A DNA stretch of 64,000 nt from Solirubrobacter pauli (GCF_003633755.1 NZ_RBIL01000002.1:372001-436000); one strand, 5' to 3'; shown: positions 33,268 to 42,387, counted from the first letter of the stretch. Notes: generated by a model not told the origin, from the letters alone. A program made the numbers and translations.

Positions 33268-34020
33268 ACGTCGACCACCAGCGCCGAGTGGTCGCTGAGG
33301 CCGGCGCGCCGCCAGTCGTGCGCGTAGCTCGACGCGACGGGCGTCAGCCCGTCCAGGAGCACGTGGTCCAGCCGCCAGCCGCCTTTGTCGCCGGCGAACG
33401 TCCAGCTCGCGTCACGGGTGCCGTAGCCGTGCAGCGTGCGCCAGGTGTCCGTCCAGCCGAGGTCGCGCACGAGCGCGCGCTCGGCGCGGTCCCAGCGCTC
33501 GCCGCGCTCGGGGCGCAGCCGTCCGGCCGAGTCGTGCGCGAACGTGAGCAGCGTCCCGTCCTCGAGCTCGCGGCGTGGCGTGTTGAGGTCGCCGCACAGC
33601 ACCCGCGGCCGCGCGGACGGCTCGCGCAGGTACGCCGCGACCGCCTCGTGCGTGCGGATCTTCGCCAGCTCCGGCGAGGGCGCGATGGGGGAGTGGAGGT
33701 TGACCACCTCGATCCCGTCGGCCACGCAGCACAGCACGCGCTCGCCCCAGGGGACCGGTGGCGCGGGCAGCCGCTCCAGCGGGGTGCGCGCCGCGGTCAG
33801 CACCGCGAGCCGGCGCTTGGTCGGCTTGGGCGGGAGCGCGGCCACCGCCGTCTCGACGAACGGCCACCCCGCCGCGTGCAGCGACTCCCGCCACAGCGGC
33901 GCGGTCCGCGCCGTCACCTCCTGCAGGCAGACGACGTCCGCGCCGACGGCGGCCACGGCCTCGGCCTGCTCCGGCTGCCGGCCGACGCGGCCTCGCCACG
34001 TTCCACGTGATCAGGCGCAT
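33240..34020 (-). pseudogene. Endonuclease/exonuclease/phosphatase family protein, frameshifted
   Basis: A DNase I-like/EEP-family gene interrupted by a single-base frameshift near 33990. The N-terminus MRLITWNVAR (with the metal-binding Asn) starts at ATG 34020 in one frame. The remainder, from QPEQAEAVAAVGADVVCLQEVT (metal Glu) through VVNLHSP, VLCGDLNTP, and WRLDHVLLDG, SDHSALVV, is in the next frame and ends at 33240. Without the join the protein loses strand 1 and the conserved Asn. Joined length would be about 260 residues. Sequencing error or true inactivation cannot be told apart here. Confidence 0.85.
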
Positions 34021-34152
34021 CCGCGCCAGCTCGCTTGCAACCACTGCGTGAGTGTTGACAAGATGAACACGGCGTGACATTGACCAGTCGCGCCCTTCCG
34101 TCGGTCCGGCGGCGTGCGCACCCTGGGAAAGGACACGTCGCCGGCCCGCGAC

Positions 34153-35121
34153 TCAGCGCGTCAGCACGAGCTTGCCGAACACGTCGCCCGCGGCGAGCGC
34201 CGCGAACGCGTCGCGGGCCTGCTCGAGCGGTCGCTCGGACTCGATCACGGGCCGCACGTCGCGCTCCACGCAGAGGCGCACGAGCCGCTCGAGCTCGTCG
34301 CGCGTGCCCATCGTCGAGCCGATCACCGACAGCTGCAGGAAGAAGATCCGGTTCAGGCCCGCCGCGGGGTCCTGCCCGCTGGTCGCGCCCGAGATGACGA
34401 GCGTCCCGCCCGGCTTGAGCGCCTTCAGCGAGTGCTCCCAGGTCGCGGCGCCGACCGTCTCCGCGACGACGTCGACGCGCTCGGGCAGGCGCGCGCCCGG
34501 CTCGAAGACCGCGTCGGCTCCGAGCGCCCGCGCCCGCTCGCGCTTGTCCTCGGATCGCGACGTCGCCCACACGCGCGCGCCCGCCGCCCGGGCGAGCACG
34601 ATCAGCGCGGTCGCCACGCCGCCGCCCGCGCCCTGGACCAGGACGGTCGCGCCGGGCTGCAGCCGCGCGCGGGTGAACAGCATCCGGTACGCCGTCAACC
34701 ATGCGGTCGGCAGGCACGCGGCCTCGGCGAACGACAGCTCGGCGGGCTTGGGCACCAGGTTCCGCCGGGGCACCCAGACGGTCTCGGCGAACGTGCCGGG
34801 GTGCACCTCGGACAGGATCGAGCGCCGCGGGTCCAGCGTCTCGTCGCCGCGCCATGCCGGGTCGGAGACGACCGCGTGCACGACGACCTCGTTGCCGTCC
34901 TCGTCGACGCCGGCGGCGTCGCAGCCGAGGATCATCGGCAGCGCCTCCGCGCGCAGGCCGACGCCGCGCAGCGACCACAGGTCGTGGTGGTTGAGCGACG
35001 CGGCTCGGACCTCCACGCGCGTCCAGCCGTCGGACGGGCCGGACGGCTCGTCGACCTCGTCCACGACCAGCCCGGCCAGCGGGTCGTAGGCGTCGAAGGA
35101 CTTCGCGAACACGGCGAGCAC
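34153..35121 (-). CDS. Quinone oxidoreductase-like MDR protein
   Basis: A 322-residue medium-chain reductase: GroES-like domain (RAASLNHHDLWSLRG, ILGCDAAGVD) and a Rossmann domain (VLVQGAGGGVATALI). The NHHDLWxRxG pattern is typical of the quinone-reductase-like/zinc-type group lacking the structural zinc loop. GTG 35121 is the preferred start because homology (MLAVFAKSFD) begins there. It is divergent from the glycosidase-like gene, with 40 bases between starts. The 132 bases at 34021-34152 upstream of the nuclease gene hold no gene; they contain a GTGTT-N9-AACAC repeat. Confidence 0.9.
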   Translation of the reverse strand: MLAVFAKSFDAYDPLAGLVVDEVDEPSGPSDGWTRVEVRAASLNHHDLWSLRGVGLRAEALPMILGCDAAGVDEDGNEVVVHAVVSDPAWRGDETLDPRRSILSEVHPGTFAETVWVPRRNLVPKPAELSFAEAACLPTAWLTAYRMLFTRARLQPGATVLVQGAGGGVATALIVLARAAGARVWATSRSEDKRERARALGADAVFEPGARLPERVDVVAETVGAATWEHSLKALKPGGTLVISGATSGQDPAAGLNRIFFLQLSVIGSTMGTRDELERLVRLCVERDVRPVIESERPLEQARDAFAALAAGDVFGKLVLTR

Positions 35122-35161
35122 CGCTTGAGCGTACGCGCCGGAATGCCGACAAGCGTCGTAG

Positions 35162-36244
35162 ATGATCCGGAAGTACGCCCTCCCCATTGCCCTCGCCTCG
35201 CTGCTGCTCCCCGCCACCGCGCAGGCCGCGCCCCGGATGGAGTTCGCGCTCCAGGACGACGCGGTCTTCGTCGAGCAGGCCTACATGCCGCGCGAGCGCG
35301 CGCTCGAGCACGCCGCCGCGCTGCACACCAAGCGCATCCGCGTGAACCTCCTCTGGGCGCGGACGCTGGTGAGCGGGGCGGACCACCGGACCCCGCCGGT
35401 CGGCGGCGCCCAATACGACTTCACGAAGGTCGACGCCCTGCAGGCCGCGGCCGCGGCCAAAGGCATCAAGCTCCAGCTGACCCTTACGGGTCCCGCCCCG
35501 GCGTGGGCCACGAAGGACGGCAAGGTCGGCGCCAACCGGCCGGACCCCGTGAAGTTCGCGGCGTTCGCACGCACCGTGGCCGCGCACTTCAAGGGCCGCG
35601 TGGACCGCTACTCGGTCTGGAACGAGCCGAACCTGAGCGCCTGGCTGGCTCCGAGCCGGACCGCGCCGCAGCAGTACCGCCGCCTGTACAAGGCGGCGTA
35701 CGGGGCGATCAAGACCGTCGACCCGGGGTCGAAGGTGCTGTTCGGCGAGCTCGCGCCGACGCGCGACGGCCGCACCATCGCCCCGCTGAAGTTCATCCGC
35801 GAGGCGGCGCCCAAGAACGCCAAGCTCAAGGCCGACGGCCTGGCGCACCACCCGTACCAGTTCACGGTCGCGCCGGACAAGCGCACGGGCGGCCCCGACG
35901 ACGCTCCGGTCAGCCAGCTCGGGCGGCTCACGAAGACCCTCGACCAGGTCGCGAAGGTCAAGGGCTTGAGCACGCCCAAGGGCAAGGGCCTCGACCTCTA
36001 CCTGACGGAGTTCGGCTACCTCAGCGCCGGCAACCGCGCCATCTCCCAGAGCGCCCGGGCCGCGTGGCTGCGCAAGTCCTACTCGATGCTGCGCGCGAAC
36101 CGGCGCGTCAAGCAGGTGCTCCAGTACCAGCTCGTCGACGGTCCTGCCGACCATCTCTGGCACACGGCGATCATCGACCACCACGGCCGCCCGATGGGTG
36201 CGTACGCAGGGCTCGTGAGCGCCGCGGCGTCCATTGCGCGCTGA
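35162..36244 (+). CDS. Secreted glycoside hydrolase-like TIM-barrel protein
   Basis: A 360-residue exported protein with a signal peptide (residues 1-22, cut after QAA). The fold is a clan GH-A TIM barrel, nearest in look to GH39/GH5-like enzymes. The acid/base is Glu155 in VWNEPN and the nucleophile candidate is Glu283 in LTEFGY, 128 residues apart as expected. It ends with barrel strand 8 (QYQLVDG, then the IIDHHGRP segment). The substrate is probably a cell-surface or environmental glycan. It stands alone between the quinone reductase and the NDMA-dependent dehydrogenase. Confidence 0.88.
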   Translation: MIRKYALPIALASLLLPATAQAAPRMEFALQDDAVFVEQAYMPRERALEHAAALHTKRIRVNLLWARTLVSGADHRTPPVGGAQYDFTKVDALQAAAAAKGIKLQLTLTGPAPAWATKDGKVGANRPDPVKFAAFARTVAAHFKGRVDRYSVWNEPNLSAWLAPSRTAPQQYRRLYKAAYGAIKTVDPGSKVLFGELAPTRDGRTIAPLKFIREAAPKNAKLKADGLAHHPYQFTVAPDKRTGGPDDAPVSQLGRLTKTLDQVAKVKGLSTPKGKGLDLYLTEFGYLSAGNRAISQSARAAWLRKSYSMLRANRRVKQVLQYQLVDGPADHLWHTAIIDHHGRPMGAYAGLVSAAASIAR

Positions 36245-36302
36245 GGCTTTCGCCTGAGGAGTAGAGTCGCGGCCCCAAGCGTCGACGAGGGAGGAGAGCC
36301 TC

Positions 36303-37415
36303 GTGAAGACCAAGGCAGCGATGTTGCGCGACACCGGCTTGGACTGGGAGATCGCCGAGATCGAGCTCGACGAGCCCAAGGCCAACGAGGTGCTGATCCG
36401 GCACGTCTCCGCGGGCCTGTGCCACTCGGACGAGCACCTGCGCCACGGCGACATCGTCCCCCGCTTCCCGATCGTCGGCGGCCACGAGGGCGCCGGCGTG
36501 ATCGAGAAGTGCGGCCCCGGCGTGAGCCGCGTCAAAGAGGGCGACCACGTCGTGACGTCGTTCCTCCCGGTCTGCGGGCATTGCCGCTGGTGTGCGACGG
36601 GGCACTCGAACATCTGCGACTACGGCGCCACGATCCTCGACGGCTGCCTGCCCGACGGCACGTTCCGCTTCCACGACAACGGCACCGACATCGGCGCGAT
36701 GTGCATGCTGGGCTCGTTCAGCCAGTACTCGGTGATCTCCGAGACGAGCTGCGTCTCGGTCGACAAGGACCTGCCGCTGGAGACGGTCGTGCTGGTCGGC
36801 TGCGGCGTCCCGACGGGCTGGTGCTCGTCCGTCTACGCCGCCGACGTCACGCCCGGCGAGACCGTGGTTATCTACGGCATCGGCGGGATCGGGGCCAACG
36901 CCGTCCAGGGTGCGGCGCACGCCGGGGCGGCCAACGTGATCGCCGTCGACCCGCTCGCCAACAAGCGCGAGGCGGCCGAGGACCTGGGCGCGACGCACAC
37001 CGCGACGACCGCCGAGGAGGCCCACGAGCTCGCCCAGGAGCTCACGCGCGGGGTCGGCGCCGACAAGGCGATCATCACCGTCGACATCGTCGACGAGCAG
37101 GTCGTCGCCGACGCCGTCAACGCGATCCGCAAGGGCGGCACGGCCGTGATCACGGGGCTCGCCGACCCGAACAAGGTCACCGTCCAGCTGTCGGGCGCCG
37201 TGATGACGCTCTACGAGAAGACCGTCAAGGGCACGCTGTTCGGCTCGGGCAACCCGATGCACGACATCCGCAACCTGATCGGCCTCTACCAGGCCGGCAA
37301 GCTCAAGCTCGACGAGCTGATCACGAACCGGTACGCGCTCGAGGACATCGGGCAGGGCTTCCAGGACATGCTCGACGGCAAGAACATCCGGGGCGTGGTC
37401 GTCCACGCGTCCTGA
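36303..37415 (+). CDS. NDMA-dependent alcohol dehydrogenase (Rxyl_3153-type)
   Basis: A 370-residue zinc alcohol dehydrogenase. Catalytic zinc residues are in GLCHSDEH and GGHEGAG; the structural zinc loop is CGHCRWCATGHSNIC; the Rossmann motif is YGIGGIGANA. Length and the DYGATILDGCLPDGT segment fit the family of nicotinoprotein alcohol dehydrogenases described as NDMA-dependent and associated with mycofactocin in actinobacteria. Such enzymes hold NAD tightly and need an external redox carrier. No mycofactocin genes are in the window. GTG start with GGGAGGAGAG upstream. Confidence 0.92.
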   Translation: MKTKAAMLRDTGLDWEIAEIELDEPKANEVLIRHVSAGLCHSDEHLRHGDIVPRFPIVGGHEGAGVIEKCGPGVSRVKEGDHVVTSFLPVCGHCRWCATGHSNICDYGATILDGCLPDGTFRFHDNGTDIGAMCMLGSFSQYSVISETSCVSVDKDLPLETVVLVGCGVPTGWCSSVYAADVTPGETVVIYGIGGIGANAVQGAAHAGAANVIAVDPLANKREAAEDLGATHTATTAEEAHELAQELTRGVGADKAIITVDIVDEQVVADAVNAIRKGGTAVITGLADPNKVTVQLSGAVMTLYEKTVKGTLFGSGNPMHDIRNLIGLYQAGKLKLDELITNRYALEDIGQGFQDMLDGKNIRGVVVHAS

Positions 37416-37476
37416 CGCGACCACGCTGCTGGCGCGGGTCGATGAGCAGATCGTCGGCCTGCGCCGCGAGGCCGAG

Positions 37477-38334
37477 GTGCTCGCCGCGTCGCTCGTGGCC
37501 GGGTTGCACGTCGTGCTCGAGGGGCCGCCCGGCACGGGCAAGTCGACGCTGCTGCGCGCGGTCGCGCAGGCCGCGGGGCTGGGCGTCGAGTTCGTGGAAG
37601 GCAACGCGGAGCTGACGCCCGCGCGGCTCGTCGGCCATCACGATCCCGCGTTGGTGCTCCAGACCGGCTACACGCCGGAGATCTTCGTCGACGGGCCGCT
37701 CGCCATCGCCCTGCGCGAAGGCCGCCTGCTGTACATCGAGGAGCTCAACCGCGTGCCCGAGGAGACGCTGAACGTGCTCGTCGGCGCGCTGGCCGAAGGT
37801 GAGATCCACGTGCCGCGGCTCGGTCGCATCCCGGCCGGTCCCGGCTTCCGCCTGATCGCGGCGATGAACCCCTTCGACGCGGTCGGCACGGCGCGCGTGA
37901 GCCAGGCGATCGCCGATCGCATGTGCCGGATCGCGATCGGCTACCAGGACGCCGTGGGGGAGCGGCGGATCGTCACCGCGGTGAGCGGGGCGGACGGCGC
38001 GTTGCCCGCCGCGGCGGTCGAGTTGACACGGCTCACGCGCGAGCACCCGGAGGTGCGCATGGGCGCCTCGGTGCGCGGCGCGATCGACCTCGTCCGGCTG
38101 GCGATCGGCCTGGCCGCGGTGCGCGGCGAGGCCGAGCCGGCGCCCGGCGACGCCACCTTCGCCGACGCCGCCATCGCCGCGCTCTCCGGCCGGCTGCGGC
38201 TGGACGAGGGCAGCGACCGCACGCCGGAGGCGATCGTGCTCGAGCTGCTCGCGCGCCTGCAGCCTCGACCCGAGGATGAGGGCGGGCCGACGCCGGGAAA
38301 AGCGCCGGCGGCGCGGCCGCCGACGCGGACCTGA
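37477..38334 (+). CDS. MoxR-type AAA+ ATPase
   Basis: An AAA+ ATPase of the MoxR class (285 residues from GTG 37477). Walker A GPPGTGKST is near residue 17, Walker B LLYIEELNRVP near 86, sensor 1 AAMNPFD near 129, and a C-terminal lid follows. Sequence homologous to MoxR N-termini (LLARVDEQIVGLRREAEV) continues upstream in frame to about 37426 without any ATG, GTG or TTG, so the true start may be a CTG there. MoxR proteins are chaperones that insert metal or assemble complexes with VWA partners; the next gene encodes one. Confidence 0.88.
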   Translation: MLAASLVAGLHVVLEGPPGTGKSTLLRAVAQAAGLGVEFVEGNAELTPARLVGHHDPALVLQTGYTPEIFVDGPLAIALREGRLLYIEELNRVPEETLNVLVGALAEGEIHVPRLGRIPAGPGFRLIAAMNPFDAVGTARVSQAIADRMCRIAIGYQDAVGERRIVTAVSGADGALPAAAVELTRLTREHPEVRMGASVRGAIDLVRLAIGLAAVRGEAEPAPGDATFADAAIAALSGRLRLDEGSDRTPEAIVLELLARLQPRPEDEGGPTPGKAPAARPPTRT

Positions 38335-38486
38335 CACGCGCGCGGCCGGCCGCCGGCGCGGGGCCGCCGCCCGGCGCGGCCGGACGGAGCGTCGCCGGGG
38401 CGGAAGCGCGGGCCGTCGTCCGCGAGCGCGGGCGGCGGACCCTTGGCCGCTCGCAGCTCCAGCGCCGGCACGCGCAGCTCGCCGAC

Positions 38487-39308
38487 GTGTCGCCCCACGT
38501 CGGCCGGCTCGACGAGGCCGCGGTCCACGACTTGATGCGCACGGACCCGGACGCCGCCCTCGCCCTGCTCGCGGACCTCGCGTGCGCGACCGATCCGGAG
38601 CTGCGCACGCAGGCACGGCGACTGGCCGCCCGCGTGTTCGTGCGGGCCGGCCGGTTCGGGGCGACCGGCACGCGTGGCTACCGGAGGCTCACGCCCCACC
38701 GGGGGGCGGGGGAGGGCGACCTCGACCTCGACCTGAGCTTTGAGGTTTCCGGCGGAAAGCCGCGCCACGCCGACGATCTCGTCTCTCGCCGGTGGACGGC
38801 GCCGCCGCTCGGACTGTGTCTGCTCGTCGACCACAGCGGCTCGATGGAGGGGCACGCGGTCGGGCTCGCGGCCATGGCGGCGGCCGCGGTGGTGCTGGCC
38901 CGCGCCGAGCGCGCCTCGATCAGCGTCGTGGCGTTCGCCAAGGACGCGCTCGTCCTGCAGAACCAGGGGGAAGCGCGCCCCGTGGCCGCGCTCGTGGACG
39001 ACCTGCTGTCTCTGCGCGGGAAGGGACGGACCGACCTCGCCCTGGCCCTTCGGACAGCCTCAACCCGGCTCAACCGGGGGCATGGGCTGCAGCGGCGGGT
39101 CATCGTCCTGTCCGACTGCCGTCCGACGGCCGGCGGGGACCCGCTGAGGGCGCTCGCCGGCCTCGACCGGGTCGACGTCCTGGGCAGCAGCGATGACCCG
39201 GAATCCGTGCAATTCGGCCGTGCGCTCGCCTTACGCGCGCGTGGTTGTTACCGCTCTGCGACGAATTACGTCCAATTGCGGGCCGGACTGCTTACGCTGC
39301 TCTCCTGA
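38487..39308 (+). CDS. VWA-domain protein, MoxR partner
   Basis: A 273-residue protein with a C-terminal von Willebrand A domain. The MIDAS motif DHSGSM is near residue 116, with supporting Thr and Asp positions (GKGRTDLAL, IVLSDCRP). This resembles the VWA subunit of magnesium chelatase-like MoxR/VWA pairs. Coding-like sequence (the Ala/Arg-rich LTRARPAAGAGPPPG) continues in frame upstream to the MoxR stop at 38334 without a canonical start, so the protein may be longer, beginning at CTG 38331, which overlaps that stop. Ends at a TGA before the secreted-protein promoter. Confidence 0.82.
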   Translation: MSPHVGRLDEAAVHDLMRTDPDAALALLADLACATDPELRTQARRLAARVFVRAGRFGATGTRGYRRLTPHRGAGEGDLDLDLSFEVSGGKPRHADDLVSRRWTAPPLGLCLLVDHSGSMEGHAVGLAAMAAAAVVLARAERASISVVAFAKDALVLQNQGEARPVAALVDDLLSLRGKGRTDLALALRTASTRLNRGHGLQRRVIVLSDCRPTAGGDPLRALAGLDRVDVLGSSDDPESVQFGRALALRARGCYRSATNYVQLRAGLLTLLS

Positions 39309-39341
39309 AGCAAGCGTGGAGGCATCTGGACGAATGGTGGC

Positions 39342-39370
39342 TTGACGCCACCGGCGCGGCCGGGATACCT
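39342..39370 (+). promoter_or_regulatory. Candidate vegetative promoter for the secreted-protein cluster
   Basis: TTGACG (39342-39347), a 17-base spacer and ATACCT (39365-39370, or GATACC one base earlier) fit a sigma-70-type promoter better than any other site seen in the window. Transcription from about 39377 gives a leader of roughly 105 bases before the first secreted-protein gene. Confidence 0.55.
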
Positions 39371-39390
39371 TCGCCGCACTCGGGGTGTAT

Positions 39391-39414
39391 CGCGCCTCAA
39401 CGGGGAGAGGCGCG
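39391..39414 (+). promoter_or_regulatory. 5' leader hairpin of the secreted-protein cluster
   Basis: CGCGCCTC (39391-39398) pairs perfectly with GAGGCGCG (39407-39414) around an eight-base loop, within the predicted leader. It may stabilise the mRNA or bind a regulator. Function is not determined. Confidence 0.4.
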
Positions 39415-39480
39415 TCCTACGATGCTCCGCTCGGTCAACAACGGGTCCATGCAGTTCTTGCAGGAGGGAGAGTGGCAGAG

Positions 39481-40953
39481 ATGCCCTCAGCAGGTCGGAT
39501 AATGCGAGTTTCGATAGCGGGAGTCGTCGCAACCGCGATCCTGGCCATCTCCGCCGCCAGCGCTTCTGCGGGCGAGGTGTGGATGTGGGCCTGCCACGGC
39601 CCCAACGGTCAGAGCCTCAGCTCCGGCGGCGTCCTCGTCGGCGACAGCTCCGGTACCGCCGCCGCGGGCGGCAGCTGCGACACAGCGGGCACCGATGCGG
39701 CCCGGACCCTCACCGCGACCGGCGCGGGCGGCTCTGCCTGGGTCAAGATCTCGGTCCCGGACGGCCTCAACGTCAAGCGCGTGCGCATCGTCCGCAAGGC
39801 CAACGGCCTCGGGACCGCCGGTGCCGCCACGTACACCGCCACGTACGGCCCGAAGCCGAACACGGCGACGACGCCGCCGACGACCTTCCCGGCCGACACG
39901 CTTCCCGACACCGACTTCTCGAACGCCGCGCCGGAGTTCGCCGTCAGCGGCGCCGGGGAGCTGACCCTCAAGCTGAGCTGCACGGCTACGCCCTGCACCG
40001 GCTCGCTCGACGTGCAGCGCGTCGCCTTCCTCGTCGAGGACAACGACGCCCCGTTCGCGCTCGGCGTCAACCGCAACAACCCGGTGGTCACGACTCGCGA
40101 CAAGCTGCTCAACGAGAAGGGCGAGGTGCTGCGCGACGCCGCCGGCAACGAGCTCTACTACGTCGACGAGGTGCCGATGATCCTGTCCGGCAAGGACTCG
40201 GGCACCGGCATCGACCACGCGGTCGTCTCGATCTTCGGGCCGGGCCTGTCCGCGCCGACCAGCGACATCGTCGAGTTCGACTGCACGGACCTCTCGCCGG
40301 GCGACGCGACGAACGACCGCCCGCTGGACCGCACCAAGTGCGGCGACGCCGCCGGCAAGGCCTTCGCGAAGAAGTGGCGCGACCTCATCCCGGGCACGGG
40401 CGGCACCTACGGTCGCAGCGTCGTCTTCTTCGACGCCGCCGGCAACCGCACCACGGCGCTCGACAACGACCTGTTCGAGGTCTCCGTCATCTCCAAGCCG
40501 ATCAGCACGCGCACGCTGAGCATCGGCACAGACCCGCTCTCGCTGCCCGAGACGCCCGGCGCGCCGAAGCCGCCGAGCGGCGGCGTCCAGGGCGCGCAGC
40601 GCAACCAGTGCCGCACGCCGCGCCTGTCGGTCGTCCTGAGCTCCAAGCCGGTCCGCGTCAGCAAGGGCACGCCGGTCCTGCAGTACAAGAAGGCCTACAA
40701 GTTCACCGGTCGCCTCACGTGCGTGATCGACGGCAAGCGCCGCTCGGCTCCCAAGCGCACGAAGGTCTCGATCCTGAACAAGGTCGGCAAGAAGACCGTC
40801 CGCAAGCCGAACACGGCCATCCGTGACAAGGGCGGCGTGAACCTCAAGCTCAAGTTCGTGAGCTCCCGGACCGTGATCTTCCGCTACACGAACGCGGACG
40901 GCCAGAAGTCCGAGGTCAAGATCAAGGTCCGCGTGACCAAGAAGAAGAAGTAG
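39481..40953 (+). CDS. Secreted Ig-like surface protein, first of cluster
   Basis: A 490-residue exported protein with a signal peptide ending in SAASASAG (about residue 28 from ATG 39481; ATG 39502 is a shorter alternative). The mature part is Thr/Ala/Gly-rich and beta-stranded (GEVWMWACHGPNGQSL, then SAWVKISVPDGL), with paired cysteines and Ig-like segments (VDEVPMILSGKDSGTG). The C-terminus is strongly basic and ends KKKK, typical of extracellular actinobacterial wall-associated proteins. GGAGGGAG precedes the ATG by ten bases. No enzymatic motif; probably structural or adhesive. Confidence 0.75.
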   Translation: MPSAGRIMRVSIAGVVATAILAISAASASAGEVWMWACHGPNGQSLSSGGVLVGDSSGTAAAGGSCDTAGTDAARTLTATGAGGSAWVKISVPDGLNVKRVRIVRKANGLGTAGAATYTATYGPKPNTATTPPTTFPADTLPDTDFSNAAPEFAVSGAGELTLKLSCTATPCTGSLDVQRVAFLVEDNDAPFALGVNRNNPVVTTRDKLLNEKGEVLRDAAGNELYYVDEVPMILSGKDSGTGIDHAVVSIFGPGLSAPTSDIVEFDCTDLSPGDATNDRPLDRTKCGDAAGKAFAKKWRDLIPGTGGTYGRSVVFFDAAGNRTTALDNDLFEVSVISKPISTRTLSIGTDPLSLPETPGAPKPPSGGVQGAQRNQCRTPRLSVVLSSKPVRVSKGTPVLQYKKAYKFTGRLTCVIDGKRRSAPKRTKVSILNKVGKKTVRKPNTAIRDKGGVNLKLKFVSSRTVIFRYTNADGQKSEVKIKVRVTKKKK

Positions 40954-40993
40954 AGGCGCCTGGGCTCGACTCAGCGCGCGGGAGGAAGTGGCA

Positions 40994-41761
40994 ATGAAGC
41001 GAGTTACGGCGCTGGGCGCCGCGGTTCTGGCGCTGGGCGCCGGCGCCGCGGCGTACGGCAACAAGGCGACGGCCGGCGGGGCGGCCGCGCAGGCGGAGGG
41101 TGGCCTCGCGGTCATCCCCGGCACGATCGAGGTCAAGGCGGGCACGACCGGGCCGCTCGGCACGATGAAGATCGCCAACCGCTCGGCGGCGCCCCTGACG
41201 GTCACCGTCACGCCGCGGCAGTGGACCCAGGACGCGGCCGGCAAGGTCGCGCCCAACCGCCGCTCCACGCTCGGTGGCGTCAGCATCGGCGAGGCGTCCT
41301 TCACGCTCGCCGCCGGCGCCGAGAAGGACGTTCCCGTCAACGTCGTGTCGGCGCCCGCGAACGGGCTCTACGGCGCGGTCGAGGTCGTCGGCCTGCCGGC
41401 GGACGTCAAGACGCGCAAGGGCCTCGTGCTCGGCTACCGCGTGGTGGCCCCGTTCCGGCTCGCTCCCGCGACGCCGAAGACCGGCATCAGCGCGGGCAAG
41501 ATCAAGCCGGGCAAGGGCACCGCGCTCCTGCCGGTCAAGAGCACCGGCAACACGTTGGACGCCGTCAGCGGCACGGTCTCGGTCAAGGACTCGCGCGGCA
41601 CGCGCAACCTGACCATCGCGCCGGTCAAGATCCTGCCGGGCAAGACGGTCAACATCCCGCTCGGGACCAAGCTGCAGAAGGGCAGCGCCACCGCGAAGGT
41701 CACGCTCAAGCAGAAGGGCAAGACCGCGCTCTCCCTCACGAAGAAGTTCACGGTCAAGTGA
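40994..41761 (+). CDS. Secreted beta-sandwich protein (DUF916-like), paralogue A
   Basis: A 255-residue exported protein with a signal peptide (MKRVTALGAAVLALGAGAAA). The first mature domain (VIPGTIEVKAGTTGPLGTMKI onward, with LTVTVTPRQW) resembles bacterial pilus-chaperone/DUF916-type peptidoglycan-binding folds. The second is a Lys-rich beta domain with VKSTGNTLDAVSGTVSV. The same architecture and the NTLDxVxGTVS motif recur at 42388-43185, so these are tandem paralogues. GGAGGA lies seven bases before the ATG. Likely wall-associated. Confidence 0.78.
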   Translation: MKRVTALGAAVLALGAGAAAYGNKATAGGAAAQAEGGLAVIPGTIEVKAGTTGPLGTMKIANRSAAPLTVTVTPRQWTQDAAGKVAPNRRSTLGGVSIGEASFTLAAGAEKDVPVNVVSAPANGLYGAVEVVGLPADVKTRKGLVLGYRVVAPFRLAPATPKTGISAGKIKPGKGTALLPVKSTGNTLDAVSGTVSVKDSRGTRNLTIAPVKILPGKTVNIPLGTKLQKGSATAKVTLKQKGKTALSLTKKFTVK

Positions 41762-41832
41762 TGCGCTCCGAATCGCGTTCTCCCGTGTTCTGTCTGCAGG
41801 TGGTCATGAAGCGAGTTCTCAGAGGGCACGAA

Positions 41833-42339
41833 ATGAAGCTGCGCACGTTCATCGCCGCGGGCGCGGTCGGCGCCGTCGCGGTCGCCGCACCGCTGGCCTC
41901 GGCGCAGACGCCGCCGGTCGACGGTGGCACGACCATCGGCGGCAGCGTCCCCAGCTTCCTCGAGCTCATCATCAGCCAGCCGAAGTCGAGTTTCGCGACG
42001 TTCACGTCGGCGAAGACGTACTCGACGTCGTTCGACGTCGCGGTCACGACGACCGACGGCAGCACGCAGCTGTCGCTGGCCGACGGTGACATCGCGACCG
42101 GCAGCAAGATGGGCCGGCTCGCGGCCGGGTCGAAGCTGTTGCCGCTGCCGCTGGAGGCGCGTGTGGGCAAGTCCGCCTTCGCGCCGCTGAACACGTCGGT
42201 GGACCCGCAGCTGACGAAATGGACGGACGTCCAGAACCGCGGCAAGGCCACGGTCAACCTCCGCCAGCAGGTCAAGTCGAAGGTCAAGGGCAGCTACCGC
42301 AAGGTCCTGCTCGTCACGCTTTCCACGGAAGCGCCGTAG
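41833..42339 (+). CDS. Secreted WxL-like beta-domain protein
   Basis: A 168-residue exported protein: signal peptide 1-24 (AAPLASA), then a single beta-rich domain beginning SVPSFLELIIS and ending KVLLVTLSTEAP. This matches the widespread actinobacterial single-domain secreted proteins ending in LSTTTP-like tails, which look WxL-like. An in-frame ATG at 41806 (MKRVLRGHE) is an alternative start; its first 12 bases repeat the start of the gene at 40994. It lies between two DUF916-like paralogues, and in other bacteria DUF916 and WxL proteins act together on the cell wall, so a complex is plausible. Confidence 0.75.
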   Translation: MKLRTFIAAGAVGAVAVAAPLASAQTPPVDGGTTIGGSVPSFLELIISQPKSSFATFTSAKTYSTSFDVAVTTTDGSTQLSLADGDIATGSKMGRLAAGSKLLPLPLEARVGKSAFAPLNTSVDPQLTKWTDVQNRGKATVNLRQQVKSKVKGSYRKVLLVTLSTEAP

Positions 42340-42387
42340 AGGCGCGATCCGCGGTCACGATCCAGATAACGCCAAGGAGATACCGAA

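Noticed and set aside
34021-34152. TTGACA-containing interval as a strong promoter
   Set aside because: No -10 box lies 16-18 bases downstream on the plus strand and no plus-strand gene follows; the repeat GTGTT-N9-AACAC is too weak to call.
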